A stretch of DNA of 64,000 nucleotides, taken from Scatolibacter rhodanostii (GTDB taxonomy: Bacteria > Bacillota > Clostridia > Oscillospirales > Acutalibacteraceae). A program made the position numbers and the translations under genes. The notes under the pieces are model-generated. The model made no database searches. It was given only the letters and a program-made list of their open reading frames with translations, and was not told the DNA's origin. Position 1 is the stretch's first letter. Each line of letters begins with the position of its first letter. Of the stretch, positions 27,555-35,488 are shown piece after piece. The stretch covers positions 98,705 to 162,704 of the forward strand of contig NZ_FZLO01000006.1 of assembly GCF_900197595.1 (NCBI RefSeq). Direction: 5' to 3'.

Positions 27555-27583
27555 ACCAATTCCCCTCCCCTCAATCTGCTATC

Positions 27584-27612
27584 AGTATAGGCAAATTTCT
27601 GGAGAATAGCAA
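27584..27612 (-). promoter_or_regulatory. Promoter of the nagZ-like gene
   Basis: TTGCTA (27612-27607) and TATACT (27589-27584) are 17 bp apart on the minus strand, 30 bp before the start codon. Confidence 0.8.
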
Positions 27613-27753
27613 GTCTTCTTATCCTCACAGGTAAACCTTCTTCTCAACATCTGAATGGTAATCCTTTTTAAAATTGGCCTATTGTACTCTCACAACGGTC
27701 AAAATTGTAAACTTGTTTTCCTATGGATTTCTATTAAAATAAAATTTTGATAG

Positions 27754-27796
27754 AAAAAATCGGTTAGAGAATGAATCCATCTCCAACCGATTTTTT
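27754..27796. terminator. Terminator after the YehR-like gene
   Basis: AAATCGGTTAGAGA and TCTCCAACCGATTT form a nearly perfect stem with T tracts on both sides, so it can work in both directions. It ends the minus-strand lipoprotein unit. Confidence 0.85.
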
Positions 27797-27831
27797 ATCT
27801 TTATATGATAATTTTACTGTGTAGAAAAATT

Positions 27832-28317
27832 TTATTCTTCCACTTTGGTAAAGCCAGACTGCTCAAGCATTTCTGCACTTAATTTAAGGCTTACTTTGTT
27901 GCTATTGGTATCGCCATCAAATTGACTTCCCATTAGACTGGCAACTTCGTCTAAATCAGCCACTTCATAGTCAACTGAAAGGGTCTCAACTGCTTCTGTC
28001 TCACCATACTCAATTTTTTGTTCTACACCAGCAATGCCCTGATAGGTATCTGCCGGAACGATGCTGTTCATATAAGCTTCTGCTTCTTCAGCTGTTGTCA
28101 CACCCAATGCATCATAGGGCATAATATTTTTAGCTGTTTGCTTGGTTACGATATCACCCTTAGCATAATAGGTAATGTTCATCTCTATGCCGTTTAAGTT
28201 TGTGGTGTAAGTGACCTGTGTTTCTTCTTGTGCGCCACAGCCAACAAAAACAACCAGCATGAGCATAACCAAAGCCAATTTTTTAACCGCACCCGATACG
28301 TTCAAAGATTTCTTCAT
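27832..28317 (-). CDS. YehR-type lipoprotein (DUF1307)
   Basis: Secreted lipoprotein of 161 aa. A signal peptide with hydrophobic core LALVMLMLVVFV leads to the lipobox VGC, with Cys27 as the lipid attachment site. The mature part matches the DUF1307/YehR pattern: TYTTNLNGIEMNITYYAKGD and VDYEVADLDEVASLMG. Function of the family is unknown. The start at 28317 follows GAGGAAGG. It is monocistronic, ending in a bidirectional terminator. Confidence 0.8.
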   Translation of the reverse strand: MKKSLNVSGAVKKLALVMLMLVVFVGCGAQEETQVTYTTNLNGIEMNITYYAKGDIVTKQTAKNIMPYDALGVTTAEEAEAYMNSIVPADTYQGIAGVEQKIEYGETEAVETLSVDYEVADLDEVASLMGSQFDGDTNSNKVSLKLSAEMLEQSGFTKVEE

Positions 28318-28530
28318 AATAATTCTACCTTCCTCTTTATAAAATTTCTCACTACGGTATCATAATCTATTTTTGAGCTAACAACTATATATATTTCTGA
28401 ATTGTAATTTTATTTGGCGAATTTCTTCCTTTTATTTAAATTTTGAAGGGATTTTTTTTAATTTTTATATCTTTACACCACAATAAATTCAATCCATACG
28501 TTTAGATTTGATTGTCCATTATAAATAAAC

Positions 28531-28567
28531 GAAAGCCGCATTCTTTATTTGAGAACACGGCTCTTTC
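28531..28567 (-). terminator. Terminator after scfB
   Basis: GAAAGAGCCG and CGGCTTTC arms with some internal mismatch, followed by GTTTATTT on the minus strand, just past the scfB stop. Confidence 0.65.
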
Positions 28568-28577
28568 TTTTAACGGA

Positions 28578-29960
28578 TTATTCTGCTTCTCTCATAGCTC
28601 TATGTACTTCCATCATCACCGCATTTTCTACTCTGCGGCGCTGCATTTCACAACCAATTTCATAAATACCGTTAATATTGCCGTGGGCATGATAGGCATT
28701 GGCCGCACAACCACCACTGCAATAGAATTTGGCAAAACAATTTGCGCATTCTTCTTTTTCATAAAGATGGCTGCCTCTAAATTTATCTTGAATATCTGTT
28801 CTTTCAATGCCAGTTTCGACATTGCCCAATCTAAACTCATCCTCACCTACAAATTGATGACAAGGATAAATATCGCCGTTAGGGGTAATCGCCAAATATT
28901 CAAGTCCCACACCACAGCCAGAAACTAATTTGGCAATACAAGGTCCATGCTTCAAATCAATCATATAATGATAGAATAAAAAGCCTTTTCCTTCTTCTTC
29001 TCTCTTAAGCATTTCATCGGCAAGGATATCATACTGCTCTAAAATGGTGGGCAAATCACCTTTGTGAATGGCATATTCTTCAGATGGGTCGCAGACAACC
29101 GGCTCAATTGAAAGCTCTTTAAAACCCAAATCAGCATAGTGCAAAATATCTTTTGCAAAGTCTAAGTTGTGGTTTGTAAATGTTCCTCGAATATAATAGG
29201 TTTTGCCGTTTCGAGATTCTACCAGTTTTTTAAACTTAGGCACAATAATCTCATAGCTGCCTTTGCCGTTTGCTGTCGGGCGCATCTTATCATTGACTTC
29301 TTTGCGTCCGTCTAAGCTCAACACAACATTTTCCATTTCACGATTGGCAAACTCAATGACTTCATCATTAAGCAGCATACCATTCGTCGTGAGGGTTAAA
29401 CGAATATTTTTACCTGTCTTTTGTTTAATTTCTTTCGCGTATTCAGTTAGTTCTTTAACCACTTTGAAATTCATCAGCGGCTCACCGCCAAAGAAATCCA
29501 CTTCTAAATTTCTGCGCGTTCCAGAGTTTTCAACCAAAAAGTCAAATGCTTTTTTGCCGACTTCAAGGCTCATAATTTCTCTCTTGCCACGGTATTCGCC
29601 CTCATCGGCAAAACAATATTTGCATCGAAGATTGCAGTCGTGCGCCACATTCAAGCAAATTGCCTTGAGTGTGCTGAGTCTTTTCTTTAACTCGCCTGCA
29701 TGCTGACGAAAGGTATCTTCTGAAAATAAGTCGCCGCCCTCTTTAAGCTCTTCCACATCGGCAATTGAATCTAAAATCTCTGTTTCGGTAATTTCTGGCA
29801 CGTCGGCATATTTTTTCAGCAGCTCGGTGACAATCTGCTGTTTGTCGGCTGTTTCATATCTTGCAATCACATCATAGGCCAAATCGTCTACGACATGAAC
29901 GGCACCGCTATTAACATCCATAATGATGTTATAGCCATTTTTTTTATATTGATGAACCAT
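28578..29960 (-). CDS. scfB: Radical SAM/SPASM maturase of the SCIFF peptide
   Basis: Enzyme that installs a thioether crosslink in the SCIFF precursor peptide (460 aa). An N-terminal precursor-recognition region (HQYKKNGYNIIMDVNSGAVH) precedes the radical SAM motif CNLRCKYC near residue 108. The C-terminal SPASM domain is complete, with CGVGLEYLAITPNGDIYPCH and CANCFAKFYCSGGCAANAY cysteines for auxiliary Fe-S clusters. The start at 29960 (MVHQY) has AAAGG 8 nt upstream; the ATG six bases earlier is too close to it. It lies 87 bp after scfA with a hairpin between. All residues expected for catalysis appear intact, in contrast to its peptide. Confidence 0.95.
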   Translation of the reverse strand: MVHQYKKNGYNIIMDVNSGAVHVVDDLAYDVIARYETADKQQIVTELLKKYADVPEITETEILDSIADVEELKEGGDLFSEDTFRQHAGELKKRLSTLKAICLNVAHDCNLRCKYCFADEGEYRGKREIMSLEVGKKAFDFLVENSGTRRNLEVDFFGGEPLMNFKVVKELTEYAKEIKQKTGKNIRLTLTTNGMLLNDEVIEFANREMENVVLSLDGRKEVNDKMRPTANGKGSYEIIVPKFKKLVESRNGKTYYIRGTFTNHNLDFAKDILHYADLGFKELSIEPVVCDPSEEYAIHKGDLPTILEQYDILADEMLKREEEGKGFLFYHYMIDLKHGPCIAKLVSGCGVGLEYLAITPNGDIYPCHQFVGEDEFRLGNVETGIERTDIQDKFRGSHLYEKEECANCFAKFYCSGGCAANAYHAHGNINGIYEIGCEMQRRRVENAVMMEVHRAMREAE

Positions 29961-30006
29961 ATTCATTTCCTTTCAGGCAGGGCAAACTATCTGCAAATAA
30001 CAAAAG

Positions 30007-30037
30007 TGCTGCAGACTGGTCAATCAGCCCTGCAGCA
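30007..30037 (-). terminator. Attenuator-like hairpin between scfA and scfB
   Basis: TGCTGCAG (30037-30030) pairs with CTGCAGCA (30014-30007), followed by CTTTTG on the minus strand. The short U tract suggests partial termination or 3'-end protection, which would give more scfA than scfB message. Confidence 0.6.
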
Positions 30038-30047
30038 TTCTGCCGTC

Positions 30048-30197
30048 TTATTGATTGTCTTTGTTCTCACATTTCTGATTGGCAACACTGCAAGAAGTTT
30101 TGCTGGCTGATTGGCAAGATGTTTGACATTCGCCGCAGCCGCCTTTTGTAAGTGTATCTCTCAGGTTTTTTGTGGTCAAGGTAACAATTCTTTTCAT
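30048..30197 (-). CDS. scfA: SCIFF precursor peptide with substituted crosslink residues (49 aa)
   Basis: Precursor of a ribosomally made, thioether-bridged peptide (six cysteines in forty-five, SCIFF). It begins MKRIVTLTTKNLRDTL and contains KGGCGECQTSCQSASKTSCS and then VANQKCE, an unmistakable family match. Only five cysteines remain: position 32, Cys in the usual QSACKTSCT core, is Ser (AGC at 30104-30102), and position 37, normally Thr, is also Ser (AGT at 30089-30087). In studied homologues Cys32-Thr37 is the bridge. The start at 30197 follows AAAGGGGG. Its maturase gene is immediately downstream. Confidence 0.93.
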   Translation of the reverse strand: MKRIVTLTTKNLRDTLTKGGCGECQTSCQSASKTSCSVANQKCENKDNQ

Positions 30198-30262
30198 AGG
30201 TAAAGCCCCCTTTGCAATATACAGATTTCTCTTTGCATAAGAAAAATCCCATGTATTGATTT

Positions 30263-30291
30263 ATTATACTGCAAACCATTTAAAAAATCCA
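30263..30291 (-). promoter_or_regulatory. Candidate promoter of scfA-scfB
   Basis: TATAAT at 30268-30263 on the minus strand, with a weak -35 (TGGATT) 17 bp upstream. The -10 is consensus and about 65 bp before scfA. Confidence 0.55.
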
Positions 30292-30397
30292 GTATTTCTT
30301 TATCCTTCTCTTCACAAAGTTGACCTATCTGGAATTTCCACTTAACTGCCAAACTAAAGCCTAGCTAACTTTATTTATCCTATGGAGTTATAATGAC

Positions 30398-30425
30398 TTG
30401 AATATTCTTTTTATTGTGCTATATT
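30398..30425 (+). promoter_or_regulatory. Candidate promoter of the 54-aa membrane peptide
   Basis: TTGAAT (30398-30403) and TATATT (30420-30425) are 16 bp apart, ending about 63 bp before the start codon of the small gene. Confidence 0.6.
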
Positions 30426-30488
30426 AAGAAATACAGCACATCTTTTTTATATTCACACTGACAGTTTAGTTAAAGAGAGGAGATTAAT

Positions 30489-30653
30489 ATGCGTAAAGAA
30501 ACCTTCTATGTTCTTACCTTGGCTTTAAATCTTATTATAGCTATTTTGATCGTCGTCCTCCTAATTTCCTTGTTCCGATATGAATACATACCAGAAAACA
30601 ATAGCTTTTTTGACCGATTGACAAGAACGTTGCATTCTGCCATACCCGACTAA
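30489..30653 (+). CDS. Small single-pass membrane protein (54 aa)
   Basis: A compact gene that stands alone: an AGGAG sequence lies 6 nt before the ATG, a promoter-like pair upstream and a strong terminator 46 bp after the stop. The product MRKETFYVLTLALNLIIAIL and onward has one hydrophobic helix at about residues 7-28, then a short polar tail FRYEYIPENNSFFDRLTRTL. Positive residues at the N-terminus are few. No homologue is recognised and no function can be assigned. Its complete expression signals argue that it is a real gene rather than a chance reading frame. Confidence 0.65.
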   Translation: MRKETFYVLTLALNLIIAILIVVLLISLFRYEYIPENNSFFDRLTRTLHSAIPD

Positions 30654-30699
30654 ATTTTGGTTTCATTTAAAAGTATTTTACACTTGAATAAAAGAAGAT

Positions 30700-30738
30700 G
30701 AGAACAATGGTTTTTTGCCCTTGTTCTCGTTTTCTTTT
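30700..30738 (+). terminator. Terminator of the 54-aa peptide gene
   Basis: GAGAACAA (30700-30707) and TTGTTCTC (30721-30728) pair, with an inner GGTTTTTTGCCC loop, followed by a T-rich run. Confidence 0.85.
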
Positions 30739-30793
30739 TATCCAAGTTATTCTTTCCAAAACAAAAAATATATAACCTCTCTGTTTCACTTTG

Positions 30794-32221
30794 TTATTTA
30801 TCAGCCTTTTTTATCACTGCAATGCTATGATTTTCTTTCCCACTCACTTCGATTTTCACACCACTACCCTTTAAGCTTTCCACATATTCTATAATTTCTG
30901 TTGAAATCTTTTCGCCTGGTGCTAAAATCGGAATGCCCGGCGGATAAGCAAACACAAAATCTTTGGCGGTTCTGCCTGCACTTTTGCTAAAGGCAATGAC
31001 TTCTTCCTCACTTTGCTGCGCCTGTGCCAAATTTATCACCATTCTGCCAACCGGCGGCTGTACCATAATCTTGCTTTTTTGCGCCTGTGTCATTTTGTCT
31101 GCCAAAAGCACCCCTTCTGCTAATCTCTTATATCCCTCGTGGCTATCATATAATGAGGTCATCGCAATAATATAATTTGCTGATACCATCTCTGGCTCAA
31201 TTTTTTGCTCACGGCGCAAAAGGTCTGCTAACTTTGCTCCGGTGAAGTCCGTTCCCTTTGTAGAAATCACCAGTTTAGAAGAATCAAAACCATAAAAAGT
31301 GGAATTTGATTTTTTTCTCTCTTCTGCATAGCCAAACACCCTAAACTTCGTGAGATTTTTCACCTTGGTCCCAAACCATGCAAGCTGTTCTTGCCATGCT
31401 GAAAACAACTCTTCACCCTGTTCTATCAAGATATTGACGCAGCGCTCAATAGAGGCCATTAAAACATAAGATGGACTGCTTGTTTCTAAAACCTCCAGCT
31501 TTTTTCTAACACTTTCTACGGAAATTCTGTCGGAACAAACGTGTAAAACCGCTGTTTGTGTAAGACTTGGCAAGGTTTTATGCAAGCTTTGTACAACTAG
31601 GTCTGCTCCTTGTGAAACCGCACTTTGAGGAAAAGCCGGGTGAAGCCCTAAATGAGCACCATGCGCTTCATCTACAAAGAGCAGCATGCCCTTCTCATGG
31701 CACAAATTCGCAATGGTCTGAATATCTGATATCACACCTTCATACGTTGGCGAAGTAATTACCACCATTTTAGCTATTGGATTCTCCTCGATTACTGCCC
31801 TTATTTTCTCCACGGAAATAGAACCATTGATATCAAAAGATTCATCATACTCCGGCAAAATATAAACAGGGTTAAGCTCATTTAAAATAAGTGCGTTATA
31901 GATAGCCTTATGACAATTTCGTGCCATAATAATGGTATCCCCGCGTTTTGTTCCCGCTAAAATGCTGGACAAAATACCCACCGTACTGCCGTTTACCAAA
32001 TGAAAACTTTGTATAGTCTTGTATAAATCAGCCGTTCTTTGCATTCCTGCTTTTAAAAGATCTTCAGCATGGTGCAAATTGTCAAATCCATCAATCTCTG
32101 TGATATCAATGGCGTAAGGGTTTGGCATTTGTATGGTGGTATTTCTCTTATGTCCGGGCATATGCATTGGATAAAAACCAGATGCACTATATTCTTCTAG
32201 ATAATCGAGTAAATCCTTCAT
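30794..32221 (-). CDS. Orn/Lys/Arg decarboxylase-family PLP enzyme
   Basis: Fold-type I pyridoxal phosphate enzyme of the bacterial ornithine/lysine/arginine decarboxylase class (475 aa). The N-terminus YPMHMPGHKRN, the aspartate/histidine pair in FVDEAHGAHLGLHPAFP, and the PLP lysine in SLHKTLPSLTQTA match this family; the shorter length and missing N-terminal wing domain resemble the Bacillus SpeA/YaaO type. The C-terminal segment FVFAYPPGIPILAPGE is diagnostic. Substrate could be arginine, lysine or ornithine and cannot be decided here. The start at 32221 follows AAAGG. It lies 35 bp past the sdpI stop, with its own ribosome binding site. Confidence 0.88.
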   Translation of the reverse strand: MKDLLDYLEEYSASGFYPMHMPGHKRNTTIQMPNPYAIDITEIDGFDNLHHAEDLLKAGMQRTADLYKTIQSFHLVNGSTVGILSSILAGTKRGDTIIMARNCHKAIYNALILNELNPVYILPEYDESFDINGSISVEKIRAVIEENPIAKMVVITSPTYEGVISDIQTIANLCHEKGMLLFVDEAHGAHLGLHPAFPQSAVSQGADLVVQSLHKTLPSLTQTAVLHVCSDRISVESVRKKLEVLETSSPSYVLMASIERCVNILIEQGEELFSAWQEQLAWFGTKVKNLTKFRVFGYAEERKKSNSTFYGFDSSKLVISTKGTDFTGAKLADLLRREQKIEPEMVSANYIIAMTSLYDSHEGYKRLAEGVLLADKMTQAQKSKIMVQPPVGRMVINLAQAQQSEEEVIAFSKSAGRTAKDFVFAYPPGIPILAPGEKISTEIIEYVESLKGSGVKIEVSGKENHSIAVIKKADK

Positions 32222-32256
32222 TCTTATTTCCTTTCGGACTGCTTAAAATCTCTTCC

Positions 32257-32922
32257 TTAATTGCTGTTTTTCTTTAATTGTTCTTCTTTTTTGCGATAAA
32301 GACGGTATGAGTAAACAAAGGGAACTCCCACACACACAACGATGGCAACAATTCCTACTATCATATTCATCCAGAAGATTCCATTTAAAATAAACAGTAC
32401 ACCGCTCATAATCCACAGAAAACCTGCCATTCTATGCGTTTTATTCCAGTTGTCCTCATCATTTAATGTCCATGGCAACTTGATTCCCACGGTATAGCTT
32501 TGCTTGCTTTTGGGCATATAATTTCCAATAATGATAAAAATGACACCTATCATAATATTTGCGATTAAGCCGATATTAAATTTAATTGCACTGTCTTCTA
32601 AGTTCATAAAAATGGTAATAGGGTATAAAATCCAGCTAAAGACAACGGGAATTAACCTGACAAACTTGAATAGTGTACCATTAATATTCTCTTTTTTGGG
32701 GTCTGATTGTGTTCCCATATTCATAAGAAAATTAACTACCGCCATAACCATCGGAATCCCAAAAACGCCTACCCATTTTGGTGATGTGTTGCTGACCTCA
32801 TTTGTGCCTTTCCACTGTGTCGCCATAGTCTGCGGTAGTTGATCATAATAGAAAACCCCTAAAATAATGGGAACCAAACACAAAAGTGTCGTAATAATTG
32901 TAAATTTATCAAGCTTTTTCAT
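32257..32922 (-). CDS. sdpI: SdpI-family membrane immunity/signalling protein
   Basis: Multi-pass membrane protein (221 aa) with DUF1648 at the N-terminus (VPIILGVFYYDQLPQTMATQWKG split across the motif) and an SdpI domain (NYMPKSKQSYTVGIKLPWTL) near residues 133-155. About six hydrophobic helices are evident. In Bacillus, SdpI protects against the SdpC toxin and sequesters SdpR; no sdpC-like gene is present here, as in most SdpRI loci. It overlaps the sdpR end by 14 bp, with AAGGAGG inside that gene, so the two are translated together. Confidence 0.92.
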   Translation of the reverse strand: MKKLDKFTIITTLLCLVPIILGVFYYDQLPQTMATQWKGTNEVSNTSPKWVGVFGIPMVMAVVNFLMNMGTQSDPKKENINGTLFKFVRLIPVVFSWILYPITIFMNLEDSAIKFNIGLIANIMIGVIFIIIGNYMPKSKQSYTVGIKLPWTLNDEDNWNKTHRMAGFLWIMSGVLFILNGIFWMNMIVGIVAIVVCVGVPFVYSYRLYRKKEEQLKKNSN

Positions 32923-33190
32923 CTTTTTCCTCCTTTAAAAATTGAGAAAACCAAATTAGTGTTTCTTCTAAGACAGATGCATTCAGTGCATAATAAATAA
33001 AGTTTTTTTCTTTTGATTCAAAAATTAGTCCCGCCTTTTTCAGTTGGGTTAAATGATAAGAAACCGTAGCCTGTGTTAAGTCAAATTTTTCAGCAATCTC
33101 TCCCGCTGAAAGTCTACCTTTTTTCAGTATTTCTAAAATCTCACGCCGAACCGGGTCGGCAATCACTTTTAATGTCTGCGAAATCCCCAT
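32909..33190 (-). CDS. sdpR: ArsR-type autorepressor SdpR
   Basis: Winged-helix repressor (93 aa). It has the ArsR core LKVIADPVRREILEILKKGR and the recognition helix region LTQATVSYHLTQLKKAGLI, without metal-binding cysteines, which fits the SdpR subgroup. The start at 33190 follows AAGGAGG. Directly upstream is a perfect 40-bp palindrome overlapping the promoter, the likely operator. It is co-transcribed with sdpI, which in the Bacillus model recruits the repressor to the membrane and relieves repression. Confidence 0.92.
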   Translation of the reverse strand: MGISQTLKVIADPVRREILEILKKGRLSAGEIAEKFDLTQATVSYHLTQLKKAGLIFESKEKNFIYYALNASVLEETLIWFSQFLKEEKDEKA

Positions 33191-33201
33191 ATATCCTCCT
33201 T

Positions 33202-33262
33202 GCTACAATCTATTTAGATAATTATCTAAATAGATTGTAGCATCTACTTTTATCATTGTCAA
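33202..33262 (-). promoter_or_regulatory. sdpR promoter and 40-bp perfect operator palindrome
   Basis: TTGACA (33262-33257) and TACAAT (33239-33234) are 17 bp apart. The -10 lies inside a perfect 20+20 bp palindrome (33202-33241, arm GCTACAATCTATTTAGATAA), so a repressor bound there would block the promoter. Confidence 0.9.
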
Positions 33263-33280
33263 TGCTCTGCAAAAATAAAA

Positions 33281-33307
33281 AAACTGCTGTCATGATGACA
33301 GCAGTTT
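33281..33307. terminator. Bidirectional terminator after recX
   Basis: AAACTGCTGTCAT and its reverse complement around a single G form a nearly perfect palindrome with A/T runs on both sides. Confidence 0.75.
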
Positions 33308-33407
33308 AAAATTATAAATACTTTTTTATGCCCTTTAAGTTGTTTGAGATTGCTCAAACTTTTCTCTTAATTAGGGCGCACAGAACATACAGCAAACCGT
33401 CTTTCTC

Positions 33408-34028
33408 TTATTCATATTCTTCTTCGTCCCAATTTTGCATGACAGATTTAATCTCATCAAAACGATAGCCAAGTCTTTGCAAAGCGGCAATCGCTCGACG
33501 TTTGATTTTTTCATCTTCGGCAAAACGAGAGTACTTTTTCTCCAAAATGGTATGAATTGCTTCTCCCGTATCATTCTCGGCATATTCCTCTAAGATTTCA
33601 TCAATCAAATCTCGGTCAATGCCTTTTTGATAAAGCTCTTGTCGAACTCGTCTAGCACCAAACTTCTTTCTTTCAAACAGCATCTGGGCAAAATCTCTAG
33701 CAAAACGCTCATCGTTTAGAAGCCCAATTTCTTCCATGTGCTCGGCGGCTATTTTGGCAGCCTCACGGCTGGCAGCAGTACGGGCAATTTTGTCTTCTAA
33801 CTCTTTTTTAGAATGATTGCGGTGCTCTAACAGGTAGAGTGCTTTTTCATGCGCTCTTCGGGCATCCGATTGCTGAATCAGCTCGTGCAATTCTTCGTCA
33901 GTAATCTCCATGCCCATTCTAAATCTAGATTTCAGCAAAGTTTCTTTATCAATTTTAACGGCAGATTCACCATCTATGTAGAGCTGCATAAAGCTCTTGC
34001 GCCGTGGCTCAATCGCGGTAATCAACAT
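33408..34028 (-). CDS. recX: RecA regulator RecX
   Basis: Modulator of RecA filaments (206 aa). The three-helix repeats typical of RecX are visible: ALYLLEHRNHSKKELEDKI, MEEIGLLNDERFARDFAQML and KFGARRVRQELYQKGIDRDLI. The N-terminal 55 residues (LITAIEPRRKSFMQLYIDGE) form the usual extension seen in Clostridia. Its ATG overlaps the recA stop codon by one base (TGATG), giving translational coupling. Terminated by the palindrome downstream. Confidence 0.92.
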   Translation of the reverse strand: MLITAIEPRRKSFMQLYIDGESAVKIDKETLLKSRFRMGMEITDEELHELIQQSDARRAHEKALYLLEHRNHSKKELEDKIARTAASREAAKIAAEHMEEIGLLNDERFARDFAQMLFERKKFGARRVRQELYQKGIDRDLIDEILEEYAENDTGEAIHTILEKKYSRFAEDEKIKRRAIAALQRLGYRFDEIKSVMQNWDEEEYE

Positions 34029-35203
34029 CAGTCATCTACCAAAATATCCAAACTTGCTTTTGGTTTAGGTGCTGTTTTTTCTGCTTTAGGAGCAGCTGCT
34101 TCACTCACTTCCACCTCAACCTCTTTTACCGCAGAAAGATTGCCTTTTTTAGCCGTTTTAGCATAGAGTTTGTCTACGTTTTCTTTCAATTCTTCTTCCA
34201 CTTTTTCAGCAATATCCGGATTTTCGCCCAAGAAATCTTTTGCTTTGTCACGGCCTTGCCCTAAACGCTCTCCTTTATAAGAAAACCATGAACCGCTTTT
34301 GTCCACAATATCTAATTTGACTGCTAAGTCGAGAAGTTCGCCCGTACGAGAAATACCCTGTCCATACATGACGTCAAATTCAGCCTCACGGAAAGGCGGT
34401 GCCATTTTATTTTTGACTACTTTGGCACGCGTGCGTGAGCCGATTAAGTCAGTACCACTTTTAAGGGTCTCTATTTTACGGATATCAATTCTCACGGATG
34501 CATAGAATTTGAGTGCACGTCCGCCTGGGGTAACTTCAGGGCTTCCATACATAACGCCAACTTTTTCACGCAGCTGATTGATAAAAATCGCCACACAATT
34601 CGATTTGGAAATTGCACCGGCGAGCTTACGCAGAGCCTGTGACATCAATCTTGCCTGCAAACCAACATGGCTGTCGCCCATTTCACCCTCAATTTCAGCA
34701 CGTGGAACCAATGCTGCAACAGAGTCGACTACAATAATATCAATCGCATTGGAACGCACCAATGCTTCTGTAATCTCCAGTGCCTGTTCACCTGTATCCG
34801 GCTGAGAAATCAATAGTGATTCGATATCAACACCCAAATTGCCGGCATAGACAGGGTCAAGTGCGTGCTCAACATCGATAAACGCTGCATAGCCGCCAGC
34901 TTTTTGTGCTTCGGCAATACAATGCAGTGCCAATGTCGTTTTACCTGAGGATTCCGGACCGTACACTTCGATAATTCTGCCTCTAGGCATTCCGCCAATT
35001 CCGAGTGCCAAATCAAGAGACAACGAGCCTGTCGGAATCGACTCTACATTCAGTGCCGATTGCTGCCCAAGTTTCATGACAGCTCCCTCGCCAAAATTCT
35101 TTTTAATCTGTGCCAAAGCGGTTTCCAGCGCCTTGGCTTTATCCTCTACTTTTACAACGGGTTCCATTTTATTTTTGCTAATCTTCTTTTCTTTTTCTGC
35201 CAT
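34028..35203 (-). CDS. recA: Recombinase RecA
   Basis: DNA strand-exchange ATPase and SOS co-protease (391 aa). Walker [10 protein letters not shown], Walker B region [19 protein letters not shown], the ATP-cap segment and the L2 loop [21 protein letters not shown] are intact. The C-terminus beyond residue 345 is long, acidic and then Ala/Lys/Pro-rich, somewhat longer than usual. The start at 35203 follows AAAGGAATG. It is followed by the coupled recX gene. A palindrome upstream of its promoter may be an SOS operator. Confidence 0.98.
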   Translation of the reverse strand: MAEKEKKISKNKMEPVVKVEDKAKALETALAQIKKNFGEGAVMKLGQQSALNVESIPTGSLSLDLALGIGGMPRGRIIEVYGPESSGKTTLALHCIAEAQKAGGYAAFIDVEHALDPVYAGNLGVDIESLLISQPDTGEQALEITEALVRSNAIDIIVVDSVAALVPRAEIEGEMGDSHVGLQARLMSQALRKLAGAISKSNCVAIFINQLREKVGVMYGSPEVTPGGRALKFYASVRIDIRKIETLKSGTDLIGSRTRAKVVKNKMAPPFREAEFDVMYGQGISRTGELLDLAVKLDIVDKSGSWFSYKGERLGQGRDKAKDFLGENPDIAEKVEEELKENVDKLYAKTAKKGNLSAVKEVEVEVSEAAAPKAEKTAPKPKASLDILVDD

Positions 35204-35315
35204 ATCTATTCATTCCTTTCTGGGAATTAAATTACTTCTACTTCCTTTTCCATGCTAAAAGGACACTAAAAAGCATTTCATTTTGGCTCCATGCTTCCTA
35301 TTCAATCTGCCTTTT

Positions 35316-35378
35316 ATTATAACCGAACAAACTGTCAATTGCAATGCTTTTTGTAAAAATACCAAACTTTCGTTTGGT
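35316..35378 (-). promoter_or_regulatory. recA promoter with upstream palindrome (possible LexA site)
   Basis: TTGCAA (35344-35339) and TATAAT (35321-35316) are 17 bp apart on the minus strand. Upstream, 35361-35378 reads ACCAAAC-TTTC-GTTTGGT, a 7-4-7 inverted repeat with the spacing of Gram-positive LexA boxes (GAAC-N4-GTTC) but AAAC/GTTT arms. A LexA role is therefore only a suggestion. Confidence 0.6.
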
Positions 35379-35393
35379 TTATTTAAATAAGCC

Positions 35394-35422
35394 TTGCTAG
35401 AAATTTAGCTTTGGGTTATAGT
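35394..35422 (+). promoter_or_regulatory. Promoter of the purine nucleoside phosphorylase gene
   Basis: TTGCTA (35394-35399) and TATAGT (35417-35422), 17 bp apart, about 60 bp before the chosen start codon and divergent from recA. Confidence 0.7.
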
Positions 35423-35488
35423 AATAAATAGAATAAATTTATGTTTCTATTTAAACTTTCACTACTATTATTTTTAGAGGTAAATGCT

